Part shown: positions 51,081-63,504 of the stretch, piece after piece
Numbering within the stretch: position 1 is the first letter of the stretch
How the letters are laid out: every line of letters starts with the position of its first letter
Assembly (NCBI GenBank): GCA_946699065.1
Contig: CAMPDV010000110.1
Coordinates: 682,001 to 746,000, forward strand
Length of the DNA stretch: 64,000 bases
Direction: 5' to 3'
From: Loxodes magnus
Lineage: Eukaryota > Ciliophora > Karyorelictea > Loxodida > Loxodidae
The notes under the pieces: model-generated
What the model was told of the DNA's origin: nothing
Seen by the model: only the letters and a program-made list of their open reading frames with translations
Database searches by the model: none
Program-made: the position numbers and the translations under genes

Positions 51081-53400
51081 ATGATGTCAGAAGCTAGTTA
51101 ATGTTAAGATTGTAAGAGTTTGTTTGATATATAAGTTAAAATTCCAATGATACTTCCTTGTTGTCACAAGTTTTGTTTCGAATGTGTTCAAAGATAACAT
51201 TAGTAGTCAAAGTAAATAAAATGTTCAATGAAAGATTGTGGATAAATTACTAAAATGCATCCTGCCTAGCTTAGAATCGATTAAAATTTATTAAAAATTA
51301 TAAAATAAAACCAAATATCAAGTAATTTAGAATCATTATAAATTCATGAGAAAGAGATAAGTGATCAATTATAAAATTTAAAAGATGAAAAAACTTTTTT
51401 AGTAAATAAGGTTATTTAAGATTTAGAAAATTAGTATATTGCAAATGTTTCATGTGTATAAAAAGAATTGCAAACTTTAATAACATCATATAATTAAGAG
51501 AAAGCTAAATTACTAGATTTTTAAAATAGATTAAAAGCAGGAGATGGAAAAATTGATATTTAGAACTTAGATTTAATGCAATTAAATGAAAAGGCATAAA
51601 ATGAAATTTAAAAGGCATAAGCAGGGATAAGAAATCTTTTGAGCTTTAAGTAAGATATATTTGAATAAAACAAAAAATTAAGAGTTAAAAATTAAAAAAA
51701 TTAAAAAATAATTGAATAGTAATAAGAGTGCATATGTCAGTTAGTAAATTAAGTTTAACAATTATAGAGCTAGTTATTAAATACATTAAAAATAAAAATT
51801 ACAGCGAGAAATTAGTTAGACTAATTGAATTTCAAGATATAAAGGGAATGGGAACTATCGTAGTAAAAGTCAAATTAACATTTATAATAAAGTAAGAAGA
51901 TAGATTTGCAACTTTTATAGAAAATATTTAATGAGATGTAAAAGCATTAAATAAATAAAAAAACAATCATAAATAATCCTATAAACTTAATGGTAATAAA
52001 TCAAAGAACTGAGAATTTGCTTGATTTAGTGCAACTAAAATAAAATAAAAACTAACAGTCATTGTTATAGATCTTGAATTTATCTAAAAATTAACTTTAA
52101 ATGCAATAAGCAGCTTCCAATGCCTTAACTATGTTGAATTTTATGAACTTCTAATTCACATAATAAGATTTCTAAAACCTAGACTTAAATACCGCTGATT
52201 TATCAGATACTACTTTCACTTCATGCAATTTCGCCAACTCCAATCTAACGAAAGCGAACCTCAGAAACACTAAATTCATTAAATGCGATCTCACCAATGC
52301 AAATCTCACCTCTATCTCAACGGAACACCCCCATATTTTCACCGGACACACTAAATGTGTCACTTCCGTAGACATCTCCGCTGATGGTAACTACATCGTA
52401 TCTGGCAGTGGTGAAAAGACAGTGAGATTATGGGATGCCAAGACAGGTACATGTAAGACCATGAGTGGTCACACAAGTTATGCATGTGCTGTAGCTATAT
52501 CCAGTGATTCAGAGTTCATCGTATCGGGAAGTGGTGATACAACGGTGAGACTATGGGACGTCAAGACAGGTACTTGTAAGACCATGAGTGGTCACACAGA
52601 TTCAGTATGGTCTGTGGCTATATCCAGTGATTCACAGTTCATTGTATCGGGAAGTAAAGATAAGACGGTGAGATTATGGAACGTCAAAACAGGTACCTGT
52701 TAGACAATGAGTGGTCACACAAAATCTATAACCGCTGTGGCCATATCCACTGATTCAGAGCTAATAGTATCGGGAAGTTTAGATAAAATGGTGAGAATAT
52801 GAGACGCCAAGACAGATATTTGTAAGACCTTGAGTGGTCACACAGGTTAAGTTAATGCTGTGGCTATTTCAAGTGATTCAGAGTTCATTATATCGGGAAG
52901 TGACGATAATACGGTGAGACTATGGGACGTAAATACTGCTTCTCTTTCAAAGACTCTATCGGGACATTCCTTATGCGTTTTATCGGTTATATTCTCAAGT
53001 GATAACAAATATATCTTATCAGGATCTTAAGATTACACTATAAGAATATGGAATACTTAATCAAGGAAATGTATATGTTCATTAAAAAATTTAAAATATG
53101 TGGGTAGTTTGTCAATTTCAAGAGACAATAAATGGTTGATATCTAGTACAGGTTAATGGTATAATGAAAGATCATCAGGCAATAACATGGTTAAAAGATG
53201 GAACATAGATAGATTAATGAACTGTTTTTAGAATAATGAGTCCAAATAACAAACTTATGTAAGTCTTAACTTTTACTTATTTTCAGAAATAATAGACGAA
53301 TTGGGATAAAATTTATGATGATTATGGGCTGAGATTTTAGAATTGCATAATGGACAACATCATGATGGATGTTGAAAACACAGAAAAATATATAAACTGA
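51081..53400 (+). CDS. RING-coiled coil-pentapeptide-WD40 protein (763 aa)
   Basis: Exons 51,081-53,258 and 53,287-53,400, stop TGA. Order: RING finger (7-52: CQDC, PCCHKFCFEC, CSMKDC); long Gln-rich coiled coil (about 60-340); pentapeptide repeats (about 367-412: DLNTADLSDTTF, NLTKANLRNTKF, DLTNANL); and seven WD40 blades (about 417-725), a complete propeller. TGA 52,800 sits at the blade-closing Trp (VRIWD) where sister blades have TGG, and TAA gives Gln in GHTGQVNAV. No in-frame TGA follows for about 190 codons until the stop. RING plus WD40 suggests an E3 ubiquitin ligase that picks substrates with the propeller; inferred from the domains. ATG 51,081 is the first before the RING. It lies tail to tail with the LRR-like gene at 53.6 kb. 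Confidence 0.92.
53259..53286 (+). other. 28-bp spliceosomal intron
   Basis: GTAAGT at the 5' end, TTTTCAG at the 3' end, phase 0. Removing it gives an acidic C-terminus (DNIMMDVENTEKYIN) ending at TGA. Leaving it in gives a frame with TGA-TGA soon after. Confidence 0.8.
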
Positions 53401-53599
53401 TAATAAAGACTCTATAATAACTTAATATCATAGTTTAAAAAGTTTCTTTTTTCTTAAAATGCAAAAATCTTTTTCTTAAATTTCTTGACGAAAAACTATA
53501 AATTCTACAAAAAAAAATCTTATATAAAGAAGAAATGAAGTCTAAATGAGAAGTTTGTGATCAAAGTGAGAAGAAAAGTAAGAAAAGAGGTAGGAAAAT

Positions 53600-56000
53600 A
53601 AGTTTTGAAGGTAATTCTAAGAAGTTTTAGATCTGAGTCTCGAACTAAGGAAGTTGCTATACTTAGGTGTTTTAATTTAATCATGGCTAATAAGTTTACA
53701 GAGGGATTTTATTTAGATCTAATCCTTTTGTTTAGGGTGTGATCTTCTTCTAATCTTCGAAATTTGGAGATTATTGATATGCTCAATTTTATTCCCCGTC
53801 TTTAATTATACTAAAATTCCTTCGTTATCTGTTAAATCTTCAGGTTTCTACTAAGTGATTTTATCATACGGACACTAAATCTACTTATCAACTCTATAGA
53901 GTCTAATACAGCAGCCCAGACATAAAGTGTGATTACAATCAAGTTTCTTAGGAAGTTTCTAGTCTTAATTAAGCGAGCTTTTGCATTAGGTGCATAATGA
54001 AAGCTTCTAAAAATTTATTTTATAATTACAATGAAAATTAATCTATGAATTTATCTAGAACTAAGCTAAAGTTTCTTTTATAATATTTCAGTCTCGTCAT
54101 AATTCTTTATAAGCCCCTATCTAGTCAATTCTAAGTAGATACTATCTATAGTTCTCTAAATGGTAGAGCTTTATGTTTGCTCTTTTGATGGCAGAGTCTT
54201 ATTATATCAGATTATCAAAGCTGGATTTGTTTTATTTGTTATGTTTATATTAAGAGTACTAATTATACAGTCTATGTAGTGATTACTTTTTCTAGTTTTG
54301 ATATATTGTAAAATAAAAATTATAATATAAGGTTTCTAAATTAGATAAGATATAGAGTAAATTATGTTTGGTAAAGCATTCTAAAATAATTTTTGCTATA
54401 CTTGGCGTTTCCCTTTTATTCCCAAATTATATTTCCACTTGCTTAAAAAAGAGCTTCATGCTTTATGATTTGGAACTAAGAGTTTTTCACTTTCTTTTTT
54501 TGGTTTCTTTTTCTATTTCTTTTACTTCTAGTATCTGTAAACTTCAAAAATGAGATTAATCAAATGTGCACTCGTTTGAAACTGGAACTATAAGTCGATG
54601 ACTTTTATTGCTAGCATTACTTTTTAAAGAAATAGCTTTAATAAGTGTCTATTCAAGTTGATCCGAAAGATGTGGCTAGATAATGATAGTTACACTTCTT
54701 AGTCTTCCTAGTAGCAAAATAATTTACATTATAGATCTAATTTATCCAAATTCTAACTTTTATCAAACTCCTTTTTACCTAAATATCACATACAAAAGCA
54801 TGAGCCAAACCATTTCAAAATAATAACCTTAAAAAGAAAGAACATCTTAAATAAAGGCAGTTTTGAAATACACTACTTTATCGATGAGAGATTATTACTA
54901 ATAGTCTCCTTATCACACGTTATTACCTTATACTCTTTGCTTTAGCTATATCCCATTTATTAACCCTTTCTGCTTATTATTTCATAGCAACTAAATCTTA
55001 TTATTTGTTATCCATACTTCTAGACTATTTAATAGAACTGTATAATCACTCTCACAACTACTGAAAAACACCTTTATTGCTTTATTATATCTACGCGTGA
55101 ACATTTATCTTAGGAGAATTTAGATAAACGAGTTTTGTATAATTTTTGTTCCTTATAAGCTTTAAAGCTTTTTTACCTAATCCAAAAGTATATAAATCTG
55201 GCCATAATGATTAACTAACTTTTATTTCTCTTTTGTTAAGTGACAATCTTTTAATTGGTCTATTTAAATAAGACTGAGATATATATTTCGAAATTGGGTG
55301 AAATATTATAAAAGCAGCTCGAAATAATAAAAGACATTCTAAATAATCCTATCTGCTTGTGAGTATATCAGTGAACCTAGGTTTTATATAACTAACCTTA
55401 GAAACAGTTTAATTTGAATCTATCGAAAGCGTTATACTGAGATAAGCTATATTACTCTACCTCTAATTTCTAAAGCTTTTTTTTCTTTCTTAACTTCATT
55501 GATAACTTTTCTAAACTTTCTACAGTTTGTTCTTTTAGTTATATCACAATTACTCTTATAGATACCTTATTGTATTTCCAAGCCTTTTCGGATTTAATTT
55601 CCAACAAGCCAAAGCTTCTTTATTAGCATCCTTTAACTTTTAAATCTTAGATATTTAAGAGCTTTTTACTATCTAATTTATTCATAATAAGTTCAAAGCT
55701 AAGTTCATTACCACGCTTTAGTAATTCCTTACTGAAGATACTTTATCTACTATCACTTTAATTCCTACTTTTTTAGTAAAGTTAATCATTCTAGATTTGC
55801 AGCTTTTAACATAAAAGCATTTAGTTTAGTAAGTAAAGCGGATTTTCAGAAGCATATTCCTTTAGTTCTTAAACTAACTATTTAGATCGATTTCTTTAAA
55901 CCCTTGAAATTTATCTCTATTTATATCCTTTATATCAGAAAGTGCTCAACTCTTTTAGTAATATCCTTTCCTCTCTTATCTACTTTAAGATTCTCAGAAG
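53600..56000 (-). CDS. Probable leucine-rich repeat protein
   Basis: One minus-strand frame reads as protein over most of this stretch, with LRR-like wording (KLRKKKKLQKLEVEQYSLSQ, MIKLKHLSIATSLVRDS, TSAHLINLIFEVYRYQKQ, ARLIKTRNFLRNLIVITLY). Leu and Ile occur at regular steps and Gln is often TAA/TAG. Composition and style match the F-box/LRR gene at 24 kb, of which it may be a distant relative. I cannot fix either end: another frame is as good above 55.8 kb, and no TGA closes the frame before it runs into the antisense of the RING gene at 53.4 kb, so an unseen short intron or a damaged end is likely. Confidence 0.45.
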
Positions 56001-57090
56001 CTCACTTAAGTATTAAGAAAGCTATATAAAAATACTTAAGACTCTTTGAGTAGAGAATTGCAATTACTTTGGCATGAAAGCATCAACTCTCAACTAAGTT
56101 GAACGATGAATATAACCAATTTGTATCTTTCATTAACTAAACGAATATCTAAAATATTTCTATCTTCTGAAAGTACTAGAAGCTGCTCCTTTTAACCATA
56201 AAGTTATAAATAATAAAGATAAGATTAAGGAAAAAGCATTCGAGAAAAGATAAGCAATATCATACAAAAATCAAGCTTTATGAGATGATATTTCTAACTA
56301 TAGTCTAGCTAAATTTATTTTGCGAAGCTTTTTTAATTTTATACAATGATTCATAACTTTTTAGTCTGTTTTAAAAATTTTAAAGCAGAACTTTTTTATT
56401 TAAAAAGAAAAACCTTAGTAAAGCATATCCTATCAACTTTATTTTTTAGATAGTTTAAAACTAAAATAAAATGAAAGCTTTATTAAGAGAAAATTTGAAG
56501 TTATTTACTTGTGATTTTTTATAACCAAATGCTTAATAGGTTTTTAACAAAATTAAGTGCTATTCATATTTATGCTTTAAAACTGCTTGGAGCTAATCTT
56601 TATTTTTAAATGCTCTTTTATCAATTGCATTTGTTTATATCATGTGTGCTCATAGCAATTATAAGATTTTTATAAACCTAAAAACCAAGAAATATTTGGA
56701 TCATTAAAACGAGAAAGAAAACATTTTTGTGTGCATCTTTTCTAATTTTCATTTCCTTCTTCTCTTATTTTTCTGTTAAATCAAAAACTTAATTTCCTAT
56801 AATAAATTGTATTTTCTCCTCTATAAAAAGAAGCCGAATATTTTCTAATTATTAACTTAAATTTCAACAACTAAAAACCCTCTTGAATTCGCATATTAAG
56901 TATGAAAATCCTTACGAAATATTTGCTTACATTATAAATACTTGAAATGATTCAAGAACGTTTATAAATGCTTTTCGTAGTACTAGTTTGATTTTTGTTA
57001 ACGTAATCAATAGTTAAGCTAAGGTTTCAAAAAATCATTCATTTTATACATTTTATAACTAGATGTAAACTAGTTTATGTCAGAGAACTA
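56000..57090. other. Gap between LRR-like gene and tRNA cluster
   Basis: AT-rich. The left part may hold the 5' end of the minus-strand LRR-like gene; the rest shows nothing I recognise. Confidence 0.35.
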
Positions 57091-57129
57091 CAGTAAGGTT
57101 TTTAAGTGAAGTAAAGCATATAAAAATAA

Positions 57130-57210
57130 GACACTATGGCCGAGTGGTTAAGGCGACAGACTTGAAATCTGTTGGGTTCTCCCGCGCAGGTTCAAATCCT
57201 GCTGGTGTCG
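57130..57210 (+). tRNA. tRNA-Ser(TGA)
   Basis: 81 nt, type II, same fold and nearly the same sequence as the tRNA-Ser at 21,921. Anticodon loop CTTGAAA gives TGA, which reads TCA. Variable arm GGG/CCC, T-loop TTCAAAT, acceptor GACACTA with TGGTGTC. The anticodon change relative to its duplicate is one base (A to T at position 35 of the local motif ACTAGAAA/ACTTGAAA). Confidence 0.95.
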
Positions 57211-57270
57211 TTTTTAGTAAACTCTTAATAAAAAATGATACTTATTGTAGTGAAACAATTAATTATAGAT

Positions 57271-57343
57271 GCCCTTGTAGCCTAATGGATAAGGCGCTTC
57301 CCTCCTAAGGAAGAGATTGCGGGTTCAAGTCCCGTCAAGGGTG
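57271..57343 (+). tRNA. tRNA-Arg(CCT)
   Basis: 73 nt with all four arms: acceptor GCCCTTG paired with CAAGGGT, anticodon stem CTTCC/GGAAG with loop CTCCTAA (CCT, reads AGG), T-stem GCGGG/CCCGT with loop TTCAAGT. Followed by a T-run (TTTTTT) that would end RNA polymerase III transcription. It is the intact partner of the deleted copy at 21,796. Confidence 0.95.
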
Positions 57344-57410
57344 TTTTTTATATAAAATTAAATATTTTGTTAATGAATATATTGATTGCTTAAGTCATAT
57401 AAAAAAAGAT

Positions 57411-57470
57411 GACAGGGATTAGAACCCACGCCCGAAAGACTAGCGTCTTGGACCACTCGGCCACACTGTC
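57411..57470 (-). pseudogene. tRNA pseudogene, Leu/Ser-like
   Basis: 60 nt. Acceptor ends GACAG/CTGTC and a D-arm GGCCGAGTGGTC typical of Leu and Ser tRNAs are followed at once by a short hairpin (AAGAC/GTCTT) and a T-arm (GTGGGTTCTAATCCC) that lacks its last two stem bases. No normal anticodon arm is left. Probably a type II tRNA that lost the anticodon arm by internal deletion. It lies 67 bp beyond the tRNA-Arg, on the other strand. Confidence 0.75.
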
Positions 57471-57479
57471 TTACAAATA

Positions 57480-60370
57480 TAGAAGAAAGAAATTAAAAGA
57501 GTATAAAAAGTCTAAACTTTTTTAATGAGATATTTTGTTGATGTGATAAACCTTAAGAAATCAATATTTTATTTAAATGCAAAGAACTTTTTATATCTAT
57601 AGCTTTGATAACTTTTTACTAGAACTAATTATTTAAAACCTTATAACTATATTATATTCTAATTGTAATAAAATAAATAGTTAATATGATATTTAATAAC
57701 TTTAAATCTAATTAAATGTTAGTTTATTAAAGGATGGCTAAATTAAGATAAATAGACTTAGTTGTATTCTAAATTAAAAATAATTTTTATATATTTCTAT
57801 TCGTTAACTTAATGAGTTAAATATCTCTTTCATTTACAAATTATTAGAAAATGCTTGCTAGTTATATTTAAGATTTTATTAATTTAAATTTTATCTATAA
57901 TTAAAGATATTTCTTAGTTTTATCTAATTTTAGTTTCAAAGCCTATCAAAGTTATTAATGTACCTTATAATGATATTCTATTGATTAAGGTTTAGAAATA
58001 AATTTATTTAATTAAGCATATCATTTATAAGTTCTATTTTTTGTAAAAGAGTTATAAATAGATAAAGTGCTTTATCTTATTACAAAAAGTTTATATTAAA
58101 AAAGAGATAACTACCAAATCATTGTATCTATACCAGATGTTTATTATAAGATGTTTTTATTTAAAAAATAAATATTATTTTTACATTTTAAGCTATAGAA
58201 AATAGATTAAGCATTTATTGCTTCTTTTTATTAAGAAAAAGTGATTTTTATTCTTAAAGTAAAAATGCTATTATGAAAGATATAATTTCAATGTATCTGA
58301 AACATTTCATTAATTTTATTTAAAATTTTAACTTTAATCTTTTCAATGAAAACTTAGATACCTTACATTAATTTTAAATATAGGAAATACTTTTATTTAA
58401 TAATCTTTATAAATTATTCATAACATATCTATTATAAGATTCATTAATATCTATTTCAACTAATTTAATCATGCTTTATCTCTTATTTAAGTAAAATCTA
58501 AATTATAAAATTTTAATTTAATTATTTATAATATGATTTAATTAAATATTCTGGTTATTGGTATATCATTACTAATATTTTAAATAATTAAATATTAGTA
58601 AAAATTAAGTCTATTTATATATGTGTTTCATGGGAATAAATATATAATAAATTTCTTTAATCTATTAGTTAATATTACCTAATAATTTATCATCTAAAAT
58701 CATTATAAAGCTATTAATTTGTACCATCTATTAAATGCTTATTTCTTCTTCTAATATATTATGATTCTCATTAAAATTAAAGTTAAAATAAATATACTGC
58801 GAACATAACTATTAAATGATTAATAAATCTTTTTGTTGTCATATTTCAAATAAATGATTTAACTTTTAGATATAATTTAAAGAAAATTAGGCTTTATATG
58901 CCTCTTTCTTAAAATTAAAGTGAATAAAGTGATGAGAATAAAAAATTATAAGATTAAATAGTAATTTAAAAATGTATATTTATACTAAGAATTTGGGGGT
59001 GAAATGGCCCTATTCACTTATAAAATACCTCTAAAAATTAGTTAGCTTTATGCTTAGAATTATATATAATTTAGTAAAAGAACTAATGAAGTAGACACTA
59101 ATATATAATGATTCATAACTCTAGCTTTAGTTGATTGATTATTTTATATATAAAATATAATAATTTCTTAATCTTCTTAGTTAATTTATAATAAATCTTA
59201 AAGCTTGTTTATTCCTATTGCTATAGTTTATTAATTTAAATCTTTTTAGTTATTATTTTGCTTTATAAATTCTAATATAATGCATAGTTAAATATGCTTT
59301 TTGTCTATTTAAGGCTAAAAGGATAAAATATAAGAGTCATTAGATTCTAGAATTAAGTTTAGCTATTTTCTTATTTTTATCTAAATAGGATGATCCTAAT
59401 TGTATTATAGCTTGATATTTTTAATTTCCCTCTTTTAAACTTAGAATTCGTAAATAAATGTAAAGAGTAGATTTTCTTAATGAGATACATGCTTAAAAGA
59501 ATTGAATTACATTCTAAATAAAAATGAAGCAATTAAGTAAATAAATTCTAAATAGGTAGTAGTTTCTAAAGGTTAGATAATATTAGATAGCTCTATGAGT
59601 TATAGGTAACTATAGTAGCATTGTATATAATAACTAATAATATCTAAATAGTTTAGATATCTGCTTTATATAATGATAGAATTAGCTTTAGAAGTAGATT
59701 AGAGTAATTAATAGTAAATTAGATAAATGTATATAATATAACTCTAAGAACTTAATATAAATGCAAGTATATTCAATAAACCATTTCATTGTTCTCTTTA
59801 TTAGAATCTTTAAAACTTAACTTATAACTATTTACTATTAAGCTTTATTTTTATTATCTATTTCCAAAGCTAGTTATATTATTAATATTATACTACTTAT
59901 TACTTAAATCTAATTATAGTCAGCAATAAATTAAATAATACTATCTTTCTTAGGAGTTAAAGATAGTAACTAAAGAAACTTAGTTAATTATACAAAAATA
60001 CCATACTAGCAATATCAAAACCTATCTAACTTACCTTTGCATAATTTCCTTAATTAAAATATAAAGATATTATACTAAGAATAATTAAGGCTAATACTTT
60101 TATACTATTAGTTTAATCAAAAGAGATATAGCTTATTAAAATAAAGGCTACTAGCATAATTATTATTAAGTTAAGGTTATTTTGACTTTAATATATAAAT
60201 TAAATATATCAAATTAATAATTATTTTACAAAGTACAAATACTTAAGATATATAAACATTTAGCAAATCTTTAAATTTAAATTATTCTCCTTAAGCAATA
60301 TTTAATTATTAACTTGGGCTTTTTATTTAAATTTGTTATCAAAAGATAGGATTTAATTAAAGCAAATTAA
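57480..60370. other. 2.9-kb AT-rich stretch without recognisable genes
   Basis: AT-rich, T/A-run dominated sequence. A short G-run (AATTTGGGGGTGAAATGG near 58,992) stands out but belongs to nothing I can name. No domain, tRNA or repeat recognised on either strand. Confidence 0.45.
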
Positions 60371-60372
60371 GT

Positions 60373-61146
60373 TCATTGCCTAACTTCTACCTAAAAGAAA
60401 ATTGAACACGTTAAAGGATCTTTAACTGAAGCCTATGTAATTATCGTCATATTTCTGTCTAAATGAATATAATGGCTGAAAAATCCTTCCGTATCTACTT
60501 TTATCAAGCTAGCTTCTGGGTAACCTATGAACTTATTATTTGAAGAATTTTTATCGAAAGGTTTATACCAACTCTAAGAGTAAACTAAAACTTAATCTGC
60601 ACAGAAACTTATTTCTTAAACTAAGTACGAATTCGCTTTTCCTGTAGAAAGTTACGCTCTTAAAAATGTAGCTTGTTCGATAAATCCGTTATCAGTTCTT
60701 AATCCAGCTAGAACTGAAACTTTAGGACCTCCTCCTGAACCATAACTATCAAAAATAGATCCTGAAAAAGCACCAATTATAACTGATTTTTTGGTGATAT
60801 ACCTGCATCATATGAGCCTCCATCAATCGAAAACGCTGCATATGGTCTATTATTACTGTCTAAAGTCAATGTTAAACCTCTACAATCAGCTGGAAAAGAA
60901 TTAAAGAAAGTTTTGTAAGTTAAACTCCTTAACTATCTACTTTCCTAATTCAGCAATCTTAATTATTAGAACTAATTTATGAATACCCTACTTCATAAAC
61001 ATTTCCATTTGTATCTCTCATAGATTTGGTACTAAGCCTTTCTTGAGTATAGCTTTACTTTTCCATAAAGAACTTATCTATTCTGTGACTTTGAGAAAAG
61101 CTTATAATAGCCAATATCAGTAAGAAGGAAATTTTAATTTATACAT
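60373..61146 (-). pseudogene. Secreted beta-propeller-like gene with frame breaks
   Basis: Minus-strand readings give a signal peptide (IKISFLLILAIISFSQS), then SBBP-like propeller wording (RDTNGNVYEVGYSQISS, DCWIRKVDSQGVQLTK; LTLTLDSNNRPYAAFSIDGG; VIIGAFSGSIFDSYGSGGGP; SLIKVDTEGFFSHYIHLDRN), ending RQ and TGA at 60,373-60,375. The pieces lie in different frames: the ATG at 61,146 is out of frame with the signal peptide. The frame also changes near 60,915 and again in an A-run near 60,795. About three breaks in 258 codons suggest a pseudogene, homopolymer sequencing errors, or unrecognised tiny introns (a 20-bp GT-AG segment fits at the third place). Role by family: secreted or surface protein, ligand unknown. 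Confidence 0.6.
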
Positions 61147-63504
61147 GTTAAGTACCAAAGTGAATTTATATGGTTTGGAGTAATTTTAAATAACTACGTA
61201 AGCTATTAAAAGAGTTACTTTAAATAATAAAAGAATAATTGAAATTATTTGAAAATTAACTCTATTATTAAATTAAAATATTAAACTGCTTGATAGATAA
61301 TTAAATTGTAATATTAAGGATCTTTTTTTTAACTTTAATATCGATATGTTAATTTAATAGCGAAGCATATATCTATCAGTGCATAATAAAGAAATAAAAT
61401 AAATATTACTAAGTATTTTCGTAATATCGAAAAGAAACTTTAAAATAATAAATTAAGTTAATAAAATAAAGATTTTGCTTTATTTATTATTTGTTGCCAA
61501 AAAGCTCTAATAAATTTTAGAGTATAAATATGACCAAATTTTCTATTTTTATCTTGCTTATAAACATTTTCTTTATATTTTCACTATTTGATCCTCTTTT
61601 CTTACTTTCTTTACTTTCCATTCTTCAAAAAGATCTTTAAATTTCAATTTTAGTTGTTAAATAATTATTCATTTTTCGCTATTAATAACATCAATCTCAC
61701 AGGAATATAAACCTTTAAAATAGTTTAATCAAAGTTTTATCTAAATAGTATTAATAAATTTAGATAAATAAATTTCCCATTTATAACTAAAAATTATTAT
61801 TATGCTTTTAAAATTTAAAAATAAAACAAATCATTAAGCCAATCACAAGCCTTCCATAATAAATAATTATCACATTTAAAAGTAGCTAAAATATAAAAAA
61901 ATAAATAAAGAATAAATATAACTTTATGAATTTAATTGATTTAAGCTACTATAAGTAAGCTTAATATTTATTTATCAATCTGATTATTTATAATTTCTTT
62001 AATTTTAGTTATCTTTATTTATTTAAGTCTATGTAGATTTAATTATTTTCTTATGAAAGCTAGTCTTAAAACAGATAGTAAATATCGTCTACTTTATATT
62101 ATCATTATAATCTTCATACACTTTGTTTCGTAGCTTAAATAAAGTATATAAACAAAATATATTGATTGATAATGTTAGTTGTAAATAAAACATGTAATTT
62201 AAATTAGATATCTAGGAAAACCAAATAAAATGAATCTCATTTTTATATTTCTTCCAATATATCTTAAAATAAGCTTAATAATAAATTATTCTAAATTTAT
62301 ATGCTAAATTTTAGGATTTTAATAATTAAAAAAAAAAATCTATATAAAATGAGAAATTTATATTAATAGATTCAAATAGCTTTCTGATATAGAATAAATG
62401 TAGAAATTTATAATTCCGATTTAATTAAAAAAATCAAAATTTATTATAAAATAAATATGCTTAGTTTTTTTTTAAAAGAAATTAAGCAATACAATTAAGA
62501 AAATTTCATAAAGATAAAATATAAAGCATACTTAGTAGAATTTTATAAACTACCATGAAGATATTTAGAATGCTTATAAAGCTAATAAATATTATTATAT
62601 TTGTTTTTTTAATTAGTATATGGCTTTTATTAGTCTTATATGTTTTTCTTATTTTAATTAAAATTTTTATTTTCATTCAGTTAAATTAAATTTTAATTTT
62701 GTGTTTAATTTTTTTATCTTTTTTAATCTTATTTAATTATTTTTCTTATTTCTAGAATATCTTTATTTTATTTTAGTTTTATATTTTTTTAATTATTTTT
62801 TCTATTTTTTTAAGTAAATTTTATTTATTATTTTCATTTTTATATTTATTAGCATAATATTTTATCTTTTGCTTTATTTTTTATTTTAATATTAATTAAT
62901 TTTTTTTACAATTATTTCATTTTGAGATTACTTCTTAGGATGTTTTAATTTTATTAATATAAGGAATTTTTTTTCAAATCGTTTCTTAGTTTATTTCTTT
63001 AATTTTTTAATTAAATTATATTTTATAGGTTTTAATATTATTTGAAGTTTCAAACAAATAAATTTAACTATCTAATTTTAGATAATTTATTTCATTATTA
63101 TTTATTATTGAATAATTTCCAGGTATTAAATAAAATTTTGTATATAATAAAAAAAAATTGTAATTTATATTTAAGTTTTCAAGTTTTTTTAGATGAATAA
63201 AGATTTTTTATTCTAAATTTTTTAAATATTTTACGTTATATATTAATAAAAAAAATTTACTTCTTATTGTTAAAATAAAAAGTTTTTTTTTAATAATTAA
63301 ATTTTATATTACATACATATCTTATATATTTTCATTCTTTTAAAATTATAAACAATTAATTTGTATTTAATTAATATAAGAATTGCTTTTTTATTTATAA
63401 AAAAGCAATTTATAAATATAATTTAGAGTTTAGTTTTTATTATTATAGTTTTATTTATTTTTATTTTTATCATTTTAAATTTAGTTTTTTAATATTTTTT
63501 GTAT
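61147..63504. other. 2.4-kb AT-rich stretch without recognisable genes
   Basis: Very AT-rich, with long T-runs from 62.6 kb on. Nothing supported as gene, RNA or long repeat. Confidence 0.45.

Larger units (their letters stand above)
57097..57375. repeat. tRNA-bearing block, inverted copy of 21.8 kb
   Basis: Mirror of 21,765-22,040 with both tRNA genes intact. Spacers are similar but carry many small differences, while the tRNA bodies are conserved. Confidence 0.85.

Noticed and set aside
53287-53325. TGA-TGA as the end of the RING-WD40 gene without splicing
   Set aside because: Removing the 28-bp GT-AG segment gives a better C-terminus and a clean TGA at 53,398; the unspliced frame has poor composition.
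54368-54553. Plus-strand open frame of 61 codons with hydrophobic residues
   Set aside because: It lies antisense to a better minus-strand LRR-like reading; hydrophobicity follows from T-rich DNA.
57411-57470. Functional tRNA-Leu
   Set aside because: At 60 nt it has no normal anticodon arm and an incomplete T-stem.
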